Positions 17,383 to 26,300 are shown, numbered from the stretch's first letter. The stretch is 64,000 nt of DNA from Clostridioides sp. ES-S-0010-02 (GCA_020641055.1 CP067345.1:202001-266000), one strand, 5' to 3'. Notes: generated by a model from the letters alone, not told the origin. Made by a program: numbers and translations.

Positions 17383-17498
17383 TTAAATTATTACATAACT
17401 TTACAAAATATGAACCTTTTTGACTCCAGTTCATAGTATATATTAGAGATTCTTTAGAGGAATTTCTTAATATATAATATAATAGGAGAGATATAAAA

Positions 17499-17903
17499 AT
17501 GAGTTGTCAAAATTGTAAATGTGAAAAAAATTATATGTATGAGGATTATAAATATAATAAGTGTAATAAGTGCTATAATGACTATGAAGAAATGACACAT
17601 GTCCATGAATACTCAGAAAGTGTTAAATTAGCAGAAGAATGTGAAGATAGACATAATCATCGTGCTGCAGGAGTTACAGGTGAAGTTATACCAATAAATG
17701 GCGGAACAAATCATGTTCATAAAATAAATGATAATGTAGATTTTCTTGACCATTTCCACAAGATATGTGTTACAACAGGTCCAGCAATTAATATACCAGG
17801 AACTAATAAGCATGTTCACTTAGTATGTGGAAATACTACTGTTAGTGATGGTCATTGCCATAAATTCCTTTTTACTACTCAAATAGAAGCACCTTTAGTA
17901 TAA
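17499..17903 (+). CDS. YmaF-family histidine-rich protein
   Basis: 134 residues. Residues about 35-134 match the YmaF layout: HVHEYSESV, HNHRAAGVTGEVIPINGG, HVHKI, DHFHKICVTTGPAINIPG, KHVHLVCGNTTVSDGHCHKF, that is, repeated HxH motifs likely to bind metal. Ahead of it is a short cysteine-rich segment (CQNCKCEKN...CNKCYND), so the protein has two potential metal sites. The function of YmaF proteins is unknown; sporulation or coat association has been considered for Bacillus homologues, but nothing here proves it. Confidence 0.85.
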   Translation: MSCQNCKCEKNYMYEDYKYNKCNKCYNDYEEMTHVHEYSESVKLAEECEDRHNHRAAGVTGEVIPINGGTNHVHKINDNVDFLDHFHKICVTTGPAINIPGTNKHVHLVCGNTTVSDGHCHKFLFTTQIEAPLV

Positions 17904-17984
17904 ACTAAGGTAAATTATTGTAGCAAATTTATTGAATGTAAGTAAAGTATAAAAGTGTATTATATACAATGTTTAAACTTAATG

Positions 17985-18016
17985 AGGACTATGATATTAG
18001 CTTTCATAGTCCTTTA
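17985..18016 (+). terminator. Hairpin terminator
   Basis: AGGACTATGA pairs with TCATAGTCCT around an 8-9 base loop, followed by a short T-rich stretch. It lies downstream of the YmaF-family gene. Confidence 0.6.
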
Positions 18017-18217
18017 TAACTTCTATCTTTGATAAAAAAGAATATTCATTTATAAGTATCAGAGGCATTTTAACTAGTATTCAACAGTGAATTTATTTGC
18101 CCAAAATACATGATTATAAATTATAATAAACTATTTACAAAATAAAATTTTATTGTGATTATACTTAACATAAGGTTGTACTATGTAATTAAAATATACT
18201 ATGGAGAGGAGACTATT

Positions 18218-18667
18218 ATGAGCTCTGAAATAGTTTTTGAAGTTAAACAAAGGAGTGCAAAAGAGCTTCAAGAGATGTTACAAATTTGGGAATCATCAGT
18301 AAGAGCAACACATGATTTTTTGACAAAAAAAGATATTGAATCTTTGAAGCCAGTAGTTAAAATTGGTTTGACACAAGTAGAAACTATGGTTTGTTTAAAA
18401 GTTGATAACATGATTAAAGCTTTTATGGGAATAGATAAAGATAAAATTGAAATGTTATTTATAAAAGATGAATATAGGGGTAATGGTATTGGAAAAAAAC
18501 TAATATTATATGCTATAGATAAATACAATATAAAATATGTTGATGTAAATGAACAAAATAAAAAAGCAGTGGGATTTTATATTCACTTAGGATTTAAAGA
18601 GTTTGATAGGTCTGAAATAGATGGGCAAGGGAATCCATTTCCAATATTACATATGAGGCTAAGTTAA
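18218..18667 (+). CDS. YjaB-like GNAT N-acetyltransferase
   Basis: 149 residues from ATG 18218 (GGAGAGGAG upstream). GNAT features are clear: acetyl-CoA loop DEYRGNGIGKKLI and the C-terminal NEQNKKAVGFYIHLGF. The run IWESSVRATHDFL, LFI, VNEQN..AVGFY and RSEIDGQGNPFPILHM follows E. coli YjaB closely, so I assign it to that subfamily; the acceptor substrate is not established. The longer upstream in-frame reading to 18155 has no ribosome binding site. Confidence 0.88.
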   Translation: MSSEIVFEVKQRSAKELQEMLQIWESSVRATHDFLTKKDIESLKPVVKIGLTQVETMVCLKVDNMIKAFMGIDKDKIEMLFIKDEYRGNGIGKKLILYAIDKYNIKYVDVNEQNKKAVGFYIHLGFKEFDRSEIDGQGNPFPILHMRLS

Positions 18668-18720
18668 TATAGATATAGTTAAATGAAAAAATATGCATAT
18701 GAAAATATAAATATGCATAT

Positions 18721-18867
18721 AGAGAATTATACAACTTAAATAAAATTGTAATTGTCCTAATCTATTTGGGTAAATATGATACTATATTTGCTACAGAACT
18801 TACAAATGATAATACACTAAAATATGACTGTAAAGAAGGAAGAAAGTTATATTTAGTTATTGTTTGA
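18721..18867 (+). pseudogene. Start-less coding remnant, family unknown
   Basis: This is an open segment of 48 codons ending at TGA 18865-18867, reading GKYDTIFATELTNDNTLKYD then CKEGRKLYLVIV. Composition looks protein-like, but there is no start codon with a ribosome binding site. A strong terminator 140 bp downstream may have belonged to the lost gene. Confidence 0.3.
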
Positions 18868-19003
18868 TATGTCCAATAAAATAATATTATAAAATGATAG
18901 ACCTTATAATTTTAATTCTATCAATTAAATTTGAAAATAATTTATTTTATTTTCTATAGATTCAGCACTATATTAAATATATAAGCAAATACAAGTTAAT
19001 AGT

Positions 19004-19040
19004 AAAAAGCACTTTCTTAAGAAGAAGAAAGTGCTTTTTT
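19004..19040 (+). terminator. Strong Rho-independent terminator
   Basis: AAGCACTTTCTT pairs perfectly with AAGAAAGTGCTT, extended by A-run/T-run pairing, and is followed by TTTTTT. No intact gene directly precedes it. Confidence 0.9.
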
Positions 19041-19159
19041 ATTTGTGAATAGTTGTAAATATAATAATTTGAGAGATATTAAATTATAAATTATTAAAAG
19101 ATAATATATATTTAAGTGATTTACAGGTTAAAATATAATAAAAAGATTAAGGGGATATC

Positions 19160-20995
19160 ATGAAAAAGAAAGTTTTAAATAATTTTATAAAATTGGTGAA
19201 ATATAACTGGAGTACATTAATTCTATTTGAGCTATTTCATAAAGGATTAGCTTTGTTGATTATATTACCATCAATCAAACTTGTATTAAGTAGTTCTATG
19301 AAAAGTGCAAATATAGTGTATTTAAGTACTGATAACATAGGAGAAATATTAACGAATCCTCTATCAATAATATTAGCCATACTGTCAATTATAATATTGG
19401 CGTTTTATATGTTTTTTGAATTTACTTCAGTGATTATTTGTTTTGATAAATCACGAATTTCTGAAAAAATTACTTTGTTTAAACTTATTAAATTATCCTT
19501 AAGAAAATCTATAAACATATTGAATCCTAAAAATATATTATTATTTGTGTTTGTATTACTAATAGTTCCATTAACGAATATAGCCCTAACCTCAGGCTTT
19601 ATAGGGAAAATAAAACTTCCTGAATATATATTGGATTATATAAGTTCTAATATTGTTCTGAATATAATTTATATGGTTTTAATTTTAATATTATATATAT
19701 CAGTCATTAGATGGATTTTTAGTATACATGAGGTAACTCTAAATACAAATAGTTTTAAAGAAGCAAGGAAAAAAAGTGCTAGCCTTACAAAAGGAAAAGC
19801 AATAAAATTAATACTTTATTCCTTAGGATTATCTCTAATAATTACTGTTATGGGGTATATAATTTATCATGTTATTATTATATTGATAGGAATATGGACT
19901 AAAAATTACACAAATGCAAACTTTTTAAAAGATATATTTATTAGTAGATGCATTATGTTTAATGATTATGCAGCATTTATTTCATCAATAGCTATATTTA
20001 TAATTAGTACTGGATTTATTTCTGCATTTTATTATGAATATAATGACATTTGTGTCTATAAAAAGAATCTAGAAAAACAAAAAAACTCAATAAAGTCAGT
20101 ATTAAAAGTTACTTTGAAAATAGTAGTAATTTTATTTATCTTACATATTGAGTCAATGATGTACTCTTTAAATAATGATATTTTATTTAATACTTCATTT
20201 TTTTACAACACAACAGCAACGGCTCACAGGGTTTCAGCGTTGGTTGCTCCAGAAAACACTATAGCAGCATTTAAAGAAACCTTCATAACTCAAGCTGAAT
20301 ATGCTGAAATTGATGTTCAAGAAACTAAAGATGGAGAGTTGATTTTATTTCATGACTCTAATTTTGAAAGAGTCGCTGGTGTAAATAAAAATGTTTGGGA
20401 AGTGAATTATGATGAAATTAAGACATATGATGTAGGAAGTCATTTTAGGTCAGATTTTGCTGGGGAGAAAATACCAACTCTTGATGAGGCAATGAAGTAT
20501 TCTAAAGGCAAAATAAAATTGCTAATAGAAATAAAGCTTAATGGTCATGAAAAAACTGATGTAGAAAAAAGAGTATTAGAGCTAATTAAATCAAATAGAA
20601 TAGATAATCAATGCGTTTTAGCATCCATGAATAAAAATGTATTAAAAAGGGTTAAAAAATTAAATCCCAATATGGTAACTTGTTATTTAACAGCAGTTGC
20701 ATATGGGAATTTTTATGACTGGGACTATGTTGACATATATGGAATAGAGTCCACCTTTATAAATAAAAAGGTAGTAGATAACATACATCAAAAAGGAAAA
20801 CAAGTTTTTGTATGGACTATTAATAGCAGTAAATTAATGAAAAAAATGATTATTTTAAATGTAGATAGTATAATTACAGATAATCCATTTTTAGTAGATG
20901 ATGCAATTTATTGGCAGAAAAATGGATTCATAAATAGAGTAGCTAATTATTTATTTAGGCATGATTCTGATAAAGATATAATTGAAGTGTATTAG
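19160..20995 (+). CDS. Membrane-anchored glycerophosphodiester phosphodiesterase
   Basis: 611 residues. Residues 1-350 carry about seven hydrophobic segments (a YciC/GDPD membrane-domain layout); residues about 352-600 form the GDPD TIM barrel. Visible catalytic elements are His356-Arg in TAHRVSALVAPENTIAAF, the EIDVQ metal-binding segment, LFHDSNFERV and LLIEIKLNG. The usual HRG is HRV here. It should hydrolyse glycerophosphodiesters or lipoteichoic-acid-type glycerophosphate polymers outside the membrane. AAGGGGA precedes the ATG. It is terminated by the bidirectional hairpin at 21051-21088. Confidence 0.88.
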   Translation: MKKKVLNNFIKLVKYNWSTLILFELFHKGLALLIILPSIKLVLSSSMKSANIVYLSTDNIGEILTNPLSIILAILSIIILAFYMFFEFTSVIICFDKSRISEKITLFKLIKLSLRKSINILNPKNILLFVFVLLIVPLTNIALTSGFIGKIKLPEYILDYISSNIVLNIIYMVLILILYISVIRWIFSIHEVTLNTNSFKEARKKSASLTKGKAIKLILYSLGLSLIITVMGYIIYHVIIILIGIWTKNYTNANFLKDIFISRCIMFNDYAAFISSIAIFIISTGFISAFYYEYNDICVYKKNLEKQKNSIKSVLKVTLKIVVILFILHIESMMYSLNNDILFNTSFFYNTTATAHRVSALVAPENTIAAFKETFITQAEYAEIDVQETKDGELILFHDSNFERVAGVNKNVWEVNYDEIKTYDVGSHFRSDFAGEKIPTLDEAMKYSKGKIKLLIEIKLNGHEKTDVEKRVLELIKSNRIDNQCVLASMNKNVLKRVKKLNPNMVTCYLTAVAYGNFYDWDYVDIYGIESTFINKKVVDNIHQKGKQVFVWTINSSKLMKKMIILNVDSIITDNPFLVDDAIYWQKNGFINRVANYLFRHDSDKDIIEVY

Positions 20996-21050
20996 ACTAA
21001 AAAATGTGCAAATTGCAAAATAATAATATATTTATTTTATAATATTTTTA

Positions 21051-21088
21051 AATAACCGTATCATAGTGAAGAGATACGGTTATTTTTA
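21051..21088. terminator. Bidirectional terminator
   Basis: AATAACCGTATC pairs perfectly with GATACGGTTATT around a 10-base loop, with T-runs on both strands. It separates the convergent GDPD and HxlR genes and partly overlaps the 3' end region of the latter. Confidence 0.88.
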
Positions 21089-21412
21089 TTTGTTAATAAC
21101 TTTGTGTCTGTAATCATTTCCCCATTCATGCATTGAATTTAGAACTGGCTCAAGACTATAACCAGTTTCTGTTAGAGTATATTCTACCTTTGGAGGAACT
21201 TCTGGATAAACTTTTCTAGTTACTAAGTCACTTTCTTCCATAGACCTTAAGTTTGATGTTAAAACTTTTTGAGTTATATCTCCAATAGATTTTTTGATTT
21301 CACCAAATCTTTTAGTACCATCTAATAGCTCTCGTATAATTAATACCTTCCATCGATTACTGATGAGTTGTAAAGTAATCTCTACAGGACATTCAGGTAA
21401 ATCTTTTTTCAT
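21086..21412 (-). CDS. HxlR-family transcriptional regulator
   Basis: 108 residues, normal for the family. The winged helix is recognisable: CPVEITLQLISNRWKVLIIRELLDGTKRFGEIKKSIGDITQKVLTSNLR and the wing YPEVPPKVEYTLTETG. The conserved N-terminal cysteine (DLPECPVE), used by some HxlR/YodB proteins to sense thiol-reactive species, is present. It is divergent from the PPOX-type gene at 21645, and a palindromic element at 21539-21570 lies between them, so it probably controls that gene and itself. Confidence 0.9.
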   Translation of the reverse strand: MKKDLPECPVEITLQLISNRWKVLIIRELLDGTKRFGEIKKSIGDITQKVLTSNLRSMEESDLVTRKVYPEVPPKVEYTLTETGYSLEPVLNSMHEWGNDYRHKVINK

Positions 21413-21538
21413 AAATCACAACATCCTTTCTTTAATAATCTTCTTTAAAGTATTATATCATTTTAGGGAATATGTATAAAAATTTCTTTTAAATATATAA
21501 GTATTAAAAAAATAAACTGTGCCAATAGTTTCTATTAG

Positions 21539-21570
21539 GTAACTATAGTACTTTAAAGTGCTTACTATAC
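21539..21570. promoter_or_regulatory. Candidate HxlR operator between divergent genes
   Basis: The core GTACTTTAAAGTGC is nearly palindromic and is flanked by related ACTATA/TACTATAC segments. Position between the HxlR and PPOX-type genes fits an operator; the exact binding sequence is inference. Confidence 0.45.
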
Positions 21571-21644
21571 AATAGATACTAATGAGTTTATTATATTATT
21601 AAAGAAATAAAAAATACAACAAATTATTTTAGGGGGTAGATGAA

Positions 21645-22049
21645 ATGAATGAAGTAGTAAAATTTTTAAAGGAAAATCCAGTTCAATATTTTGCAACAAT
21701 AGGAGCGGATGGAAAGCCAAAAGTTCGCCCATTCCAATTTATGATTGAAGAATGTGGAAAATTATATTTTTGTACAAGTAATGAAAAAGATGTATTTAAA
21801 CAAGTTAAAAAAAGTCCATATGTAGAAATAACTACGTCAACTCCTGAATTTGCTTGGATAAGACTATGTGGAAAAGTCATATTCTCAGACAATAAGGATA
21901 TAAAGAAAAAAATAATTGAATCTAGTGAACTTGTTAAATCAATCTATAAGAATGAAGATAATCCTACTTTTGAAATATTTTATCTTGAGGACGCTAAGGC
22001 TGTAATCTCAGATTTTTCAGGCGAGCCACCAAAAGAATATAGTATTTAA
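21645..22049 (+). CDS. Pyridoxamine 5'-phosphate oxidase-like flavin-binding protein
   Basis: 134 residues. The split-barrel fold is visible: FLKENPVQYFATIGADGKPKVRPFQFMIEECGKLYFCTSNEKDVFKQ, typical of small FMN- or F420-type PPOX-like proteins and clostridial nitroreductase-like NimA relatives. It lies divergently from an HxlR regulator with a palindrome between them, the usual arrangement for a redox- or electrophile-inducible reductase. GGGGG at 21632-21636 precedes the ATG. A substrate cannot be named. A terminator follows at 22214-22258. Confidence 0.85.
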   Translation: MNEVVKFLKENPVQYFATIGADGKPKVRPFQFMIEECGKLYFCTSNEKDVFKQVKKSPYVEITTSTPEFAWIRLCGKVIFSDNKDIKKKIIESSELVKSIYKNEDNPTFEIFYLEDAKAVISDFSGEPPKEYSI

Positions 22050-22213
22050 TACAAAAAAATAATTAATATCAAGAGCTAGCAATATTATTTTAACAACATT
22101 AAAATAGAATTTAAGTTAGATGATAATATTATCCTTATTTTAACATAATTAATTTTAAGAAATAAAATAAATGTTTAAAAATCTTATACAAATCCATCAC
22201 ATTACAAATAGAT

Positions 22214-22258
22214 AAGAGAGTCATATTATATGAAATTAAATGATTCTCTTGTTTATTT
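22214..22258 (+). terminator. Rho-independent terminator
   Basis: AAGAGAGTCAT pairs with ATGATTCTCTT (one G-T pair) around a 15-base AT loop, followed by GTTTATTTGT. Confidence 0.7.
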
Positions 22259-22273
22259 GTATAAGTTTATATA

Positions 22274-22302
22274 TTGACATTGACGCTACGTAATTCTATA
22301 TA
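22274..22302 (+). promoter_or_regulatory. Sigma-A-type promoter
   Basis: TTGACA (22274-22279), 17-base spacer, TATATA (22297-22302), just upstream of the AAAGGAGAT ribosome binding site of the DUF2268 gene, so the leader is very short. Confidence 0.65.
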
Positions 22303-22327
22303 CTTTATTTTAAAGGAGATGATAAAA

Positions 22328-23236
22328 ATGAATATTGTAGAGGTACGCTCAGATAAAATATATAAAAAAATAATGAATGCACCTGCAAATAAGAAAGAGG
22401 ATATATACAGATATGAGTTGATGAAGCCTTTTGAGTTTAAATGGATGTGTATAAATGTTCCAATCACTGCAAAACAAGAAGGTGGATATGATGTAATTAT
22501 GGCAAGTGATATGATGGGGGTTTTATCTCCAAAAGATATTAATGAAAGTCAAATAAATAACATAGATATTCTATCCAATGACAAACTTTGGAACAAGTGT
22601 AAAGAAACTATTGAAAGTTCCATAAAGCCTTTTATAAAAGAGGGGTATAAATTGAACACTGAGGAGTATAAATTTTCAATATTATTAGCAAATCCAGAAA
22701 ACCCTTATACAATATTAAGTGATGGATATTTTGGTGATGGTGGAATTCCAGGATATATATTTTTATCAATAGTCCCAAATGAGTATACTATTAATAGGTT
22801 ACCAGCAGCACTAGCACATGAATGTAATCACAATATTCGATTTCAATTTATAAATTGGAGTAATAACATAACTTTAGAAGAAATGATGATAAATGAAGGT
22901 CTTGCAGAAAACTTTGCAACATGGATGTTTGGGGATGATATGGTAGGGCCTTGGGTTAGTAAAACTGACATTGAAACACTGAATAGCTATATAAAGCCAA
23001 TAATCAAAAGTGGCTTAAAAGAAACTGGATTTCAAAATATAATATCATATCTTTATGGTGATGATATAGCTAAAATGCAAGGATATTTTCCAGTAGGACT
23101 ACCTTATTGTGCAGGATATGCCTGTGGTTACTATATGATTAAGTATTATTTAGAAAAAACAAACAAGTCAATAGTGGAGGCTACTTTATTACCATATAGT
23201 GAAATCATAGAGGAAGTAAGGAAATTTTGGGATTAA
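22328..23236 (+). CDS. DUF2268-type zinc metalloprotease-like protein
   Basis: 302 residues from ATG 22328 with AAAGGAGATGA upstream; the longer in-frame reading to 22274 runs through the promoter. The zinc-protease motif HECNH (164-168) lies in LPAALAHECNHNIRFQ and is followed 30 residues later by NEGLAENFATWMFG, whose glutamate is the probable third ligand, as in DUF2268/gluzincin-like predicted proteases. There is no signal peptide, so the protein is cytosolic. Its promoter and terminators are its own, and its target is unknown. Confidence 0.85.
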   Translation: MNIVEVRSDKIYKKIMNAPANKKEDIYRYELMKPFEFKWMCINVPITAKQEGGYDVIMASDMMGVLSPKDINESQINNIDILSNDKLWNKCKETIESSIKPFIKEGYKLNTEEYKFSILLANPENPYTILSDGYFGDGGIPGYIFLSIVPNEYTINRLPAALAHECNHNIRFQFINWSNNITLEEMMINEGLAENFATWMFGDDMVGPWVSKTDIETLNSYIKPIIKSGLKETGFQNIISYLYGDDIAKMQGYFPVGLPYCAGYACGYYMIKYYLEKTNKSIVEATLLPYSEIIEEVRKFWD

Positions 23237-23245
23237 ATCTATAAG

Positions 23246-23285
23246 TTGCATAATCTAAAAAAGATTATGCAATTATTCTATTTTT
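23246..23285 (+). terminator. Rho-independent terminator
   Basis: TTGCATAATCT pairs perfectly with AGATTATGCAA around AAAAA, followed by TTATTCTATTTTT. Confidence 0.85.
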
Positions 23286-23709
23286 GAGAAAAATAAATTG
23301 ACAATGATTTGTAAAAAATATACAATAATATATATAAAGAAATATTTCAATGATAAAATTTTGAAGATTTCATATCTAGTGTATCTAATACTACATGCTA
23401 GTTTCTTATTACTTATCTAAATATTATGTATTTCATAGTTACCTGTAAACTTACTATAAAAATATGAAATACACTAAATAATCGACTGAAAAATGAAATA
23501 TTAATTAAATAAAATTCAAACTATAAAGATTAAATGAATATAATTAAAGTAAACATATGAGATTGAGTATAATAATCAACTTTTAATAGATTGTTAAATT
23601 TTAATTATACTTTGCACAATATAACTTATATCATATTGATACTTAAAGAATCAGTATAATTATAGATATAATTTAATCTGTAAAATTTATATGAAATGGA
23701 GATGATGCT
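23286..23709. other. Intergenic region upstream of the antiporter gene
   Basis: GTATTTCATA (23428-23437) is complementary to 23463-23472, with outer AGTGTAT/ATACACT pairing, so an RNA hairpin is possible. No gene or known riboswitch pattern is visible. Confidence 0.45.
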
Positions 23710-25122
23710 ATGACAGAATTGATGATTGTAAGTGGATTAGTACTATTGATTTGTATAACCTCAAGTAAGGTATTATATAAATTTGGAGTACCAATATTAT
23801 TGATTTTTATCTTATTGGGTATGTTATTTGGGTCTGATGGAATGGTAGGAATCTATTTTGATAACTATGAGTTAACAAAACAATTATGTTCTATTGGATT
23901 GATATTTATAATGTTTTTTGGAGGATTTGGAACAAACTGGAATATGGCTAAACCAGTTGCAGTACCTTCTATACTGATGTCTTCATTAGGTGTAATAATT
24001 ACAGCAGGTGTTACAGGTATATTTTGTTACATGGTAATAGGAACTACTTTATTTGAAGGTTTGTTAATTGGAGCAATTGCAGCTTCAACAGATGCTGCAT
24101 CTGTATTTGCAGTATTACGTTCTCAAAAACTAAACCTAAAAGGTTCTCTTGCTTCATTATTAGAAGTTGAAAGTGGAAGTAATGACCCAATAGCATATAT
24201 GTTAACATTAATTATTTTGACATTGATGAATAATTCTGGTGTAGAACTTATTATTCCAATGGTAATAAAACAAATAACTTTTGGGTTGGCAATAGGATTT
24301 ATATTGGCAAAATTATCTGTTTATATTTTGAGAAATTCAAATTTTGAGATAGAAGGATTTTATACTATATTTATTACAGCTATTGCGTTACTTTCTTATG
24401 CACTTAGTGAATATGTTGGGGGAAATGGATATTTAAGTGTATATATTTCAGGTATTATTATAGGCAATAGTAAGATACCTCATAAAAGGAGTCTAGTTCA
24501 TTTCTTTGATGGAATTTCATGGATTATGCAAATAATGTTATTCTTTATGTTAGGATTGTTATCCTTCCCTTCAAAACTACCAAGTGTATTTGGTATAGCA
24601 ATGGCCATATCTGTATTTATGATAATTATTGCAAGACCATTAGCCACATTTATAACTCTAGCAAAATTTAAATTTTCAAACAGAGAAAAATTGTTTATAT
24701 CATGGGTAGGTCTTAGAGGTGCTGCATCAGTAGTTTTTGCAATTTATGCAGTTACTCAAGGAGTAGTCATAGAGAATGATATATTTCATATAATATTTTT
24801 CATAGCGTTACTTTCAGTAGGACTACAAGGTACGTTGATACCAACTGTAGCAAGGAAGTTAGACTTAGTTGATGATAATACACCTGTATTAAAAACATTT
24901 AATGACTATGATGGTGAAATTAGTTCTAAACTTATAGAAGTAAATATAGATGATGATAATAAGTGGGTTAACAAGAGTATAATGGATTCTAATATACCAG
25001 AAGAGATATTAATAGTTATGATAAAACGAAAAGAGCAGGTTTTAGTACCTAAAGGGTCAACTGTTATAAAAAGAGGGGATATTTTAGTATTAAGTGGAGA
25101 CAAAATTGAAGAATTAATATAA
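23710..25122 (+). CDS. CPA1-family potassium or sodium/proton antiporter with C-terminal TrkA-C domain
   Basis: 470 residues. About twelve transmembrane segments fill residues 1-390, with the conserved antiporter core AASTDAASVFAVLRSQKLNLKGSLASLLEVESGSNDP, whose acidic residues bind the cation in CPA1 proteins. Residues about 400-470 form a TrkA-C (RCK C-terminal) domain (KLIEVNIDDDNKWVNKSIMD..VLVPKGSTVIKRGDILVLSGD). This layout is that of NhaP2/CvrA-type K+/H+ antiporters. AAATGGAGATGATG precedes the ATG. The MerR gene 80 bp downstream has its own promoter. Confidence 0.88.
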   Translation: MTELMIVSGLVLLICITSSKVLYKFGVPILLIFILLGMLFGSDGMVGIYFDNYELTKQLCSIGLIFIMFFGGFGTNWNMAKPVAVPSILMSSLGVIITAGVTGIFCYMVIGTTLFEGLLIGAIAASTDAASVFAVLRSQKLNLKGSLASLLEVESGSNDPIAYMLTLIILTLMNNSGVELIIPMVIKQITFGLAIGFILAKLSVYILRNSNFEIEGFYTIFITAIALLSYALSEYVGGNGYLSVYISGIIIGNSKIPHKRSLVHFFDGISWIMQIMLFFMLGLLSFPSKLPSVFGIAMAISVFMIIIARPLATFITLAKFKFSNREKLFISWVGLRGAASVVFAIYAVTQGVVIENDIFHIIFFIALLSVGLQGTLIPTVARKLDLVDDNTPVLKTFNDYDGEISSKLIEVNIDDDNKWVNKSIMDSNIPEEILIVMIKRKEQVLVPKGSTVIKRGDILVLSGDKIEELI

Positions 25123-25139
25123 TTATAATTTATTTAATA

Positions 25140-25170
25140 TTGACTTTGACCTAAGGGTAAGGTTTAAACT
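25140..25170 (+). promoter_or_regulatory. MerR-type promoter with 19-bp spacer and dyad operator
   Basis: TTGACT (25140-25145) and TAAACT (25165-25170) are 19 bp apart, the hallmark of MerR-controlled promoters. Within the spacer the dyad ACCT N7 AGGT (25049-type spacing, at 25149-25163) is the expected operator. The downstream MerR gene is probably autoregulated. Confidence 0.65.
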
Positions 25171-25203
25171 TAAATTAATCAAATCTAATGCGCAGGTGAT
25201 GAG

Positions 25204-26016
25204 ATGTTTTCTATAGGAATGTTTTCTAAAATAAATAAAATAACTACAAAGACATTAAGGTATTATGAAGATATAGGGCTGTTAGAGCCAGAATACGTAG
25301 ACGAATTTACAAAATACAGATACTATACAACAGAACAATTGCCAAAATTGCATCAAATAATCACCTTAAAACAAATGGGCATATCACTAGTTGAAATAAA
25401 AGAAATAATAGAAAAGCCTGAAGAAGTGGAAAGGATTTTAATAAACAAAGAAAAAGAGATATTAGATGTAATGAGGAATGAAGAATATAAGCTTATTAAA
25501 CTACGTAATTACCTTAAAAACTTAAAAGGAGAAGTCGATATGAATAATGTAATTATTAAGTCTCTACCAAAAGTTAAAATTGCTTCTATGAGAAAAGTAT
25601 TAAAGAATTATGATGAGCTTTTCAATTTGTTTCCAAATGTAATGGCTGGAGAAATGATGAAATCAGGGTGTACATGTATGGTTCCAGACTATTGTTTTAA
25701 TATATATCATGATGGTGAATATAGAGAAACAGATATGGATGTTGAGATGTGTCAGGCGATAAATGACCTAAAAGAAGACACAGATTTATTAAAATTTAAA
25801 GAAATAGACGAAGTTGAAAATGCAGTTTGTATATTGCATAATGGACCATATTCAACATTAGGAAAAACTTATGCAGATGCATTTAAATGGATACAAGATA
25901 ATAAATATGAAGTAATAGGGCATTTTAGGGAATCTTATATAGATGGTATATGGAATAAAGAAAATGAAGAAGAATGGTTAACAGAAATCCAGATACCTGT
26001 GAAACATATTTTATAG
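25204..26016 (+). CDS. MerR-family regulator with GyrI-like effector-binding domain
   Basis: 270 residues. The N-terminal MerR domain (MFSIGMFSKINKITTKTLRYYEDIGLLEPEYVDEFTKYRYYT) is followed by a linker coiled coil to about residue 110, then a GyrI/BmrR-like ligand-binding domain (KVKIASMRKVLKNYDE..LFPNVMAGEM to the end). This is the BltR/BmrR architecture that binds amphipathic drugs or peptides. Its promoter carries the 19-bp spacer and dyad operator of autoregulated MerR genes. No efflux gene is adjacent on the same strand except the upstream antiporter. Confidence 0.88.
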   Translation: MFSIGMFSKINKITTKTLRYYEDIGLLEPEYVDEFTKYRYYTTEQLPKLHQIITLKQMGISLVEIKEIIEKPEEVERILINKEKEILDVMRNEEYKLIKLRNYLKNLKGEVDMNNVIIKSLPKVKIASMRKVLKNYDELFNLFPNVMAGEMMKSGCTCMVPDYCFNIYHDGEYRETDMDVEMCQAINDLKEDTDLLKFKEIDEVENAVCILHNGPYSTLGKTYADAFKWIQDNKYEVIGHFRESYIDGIWNKENEEEWLTEIQIPVKHIL

Positions 26017-26046
26017 TAAATTAAAATAATATATAAGTAATTAAGT

Positions 26047-26084
26047 AAGGTCTGTCTAAATAAAAAGATAGACCTTATTTTTAT
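26047..26084 (+). terminator. Rho-independent terminator
   Basis: AAGGTCTGTCT pairs with AGATAGACCTT (one G-T pair), followed by ATTTTTATA. Confidence 0.75.
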
Positions 26085-26224
26085 ATTTAATATATTTTAC
26101 TAGATTTTTATGTATTAAAATATGTAATTTTAAATAGAGTTTTATACAACTAAGCTTGGAAAAACTGGTCTAACATAAGAAATACAATTAATTGTTTAAT
26201 TTTAATTAATTAATGATAGGATAT

Positions 26225-26286
26225 GAAAATATACAACTTTATAAATAAAATATATTGATATTTTATTTATAAAGTTGTATATTTTC
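26225..26286. repeat. 29-bp perfect inverted repeat abutting a ribosome binding site
   Basis: Bases 26225-26253 are exactly complementary to 26258-26286 around the 4-base loop ATTG (arm begins GAAAATATACAACTTT). The right arm ends five bases before the GAGGTG of the next gene. No T-run follows. Confidence 0.9.
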
Positions 26287-26300
26287 GTTGAGGTGATAAA

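Larger units (their letters stand above)
18668..19159. other. Intergenic region with a coding remnant and a strong terminator
   Basis: It holds ATATGCATAT twice (18691-18700, 18711-18720), a start-less open segment at 18721-18867, and the terminator at 19004-19040. Nothing else is evident. Confidence 0.5.
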
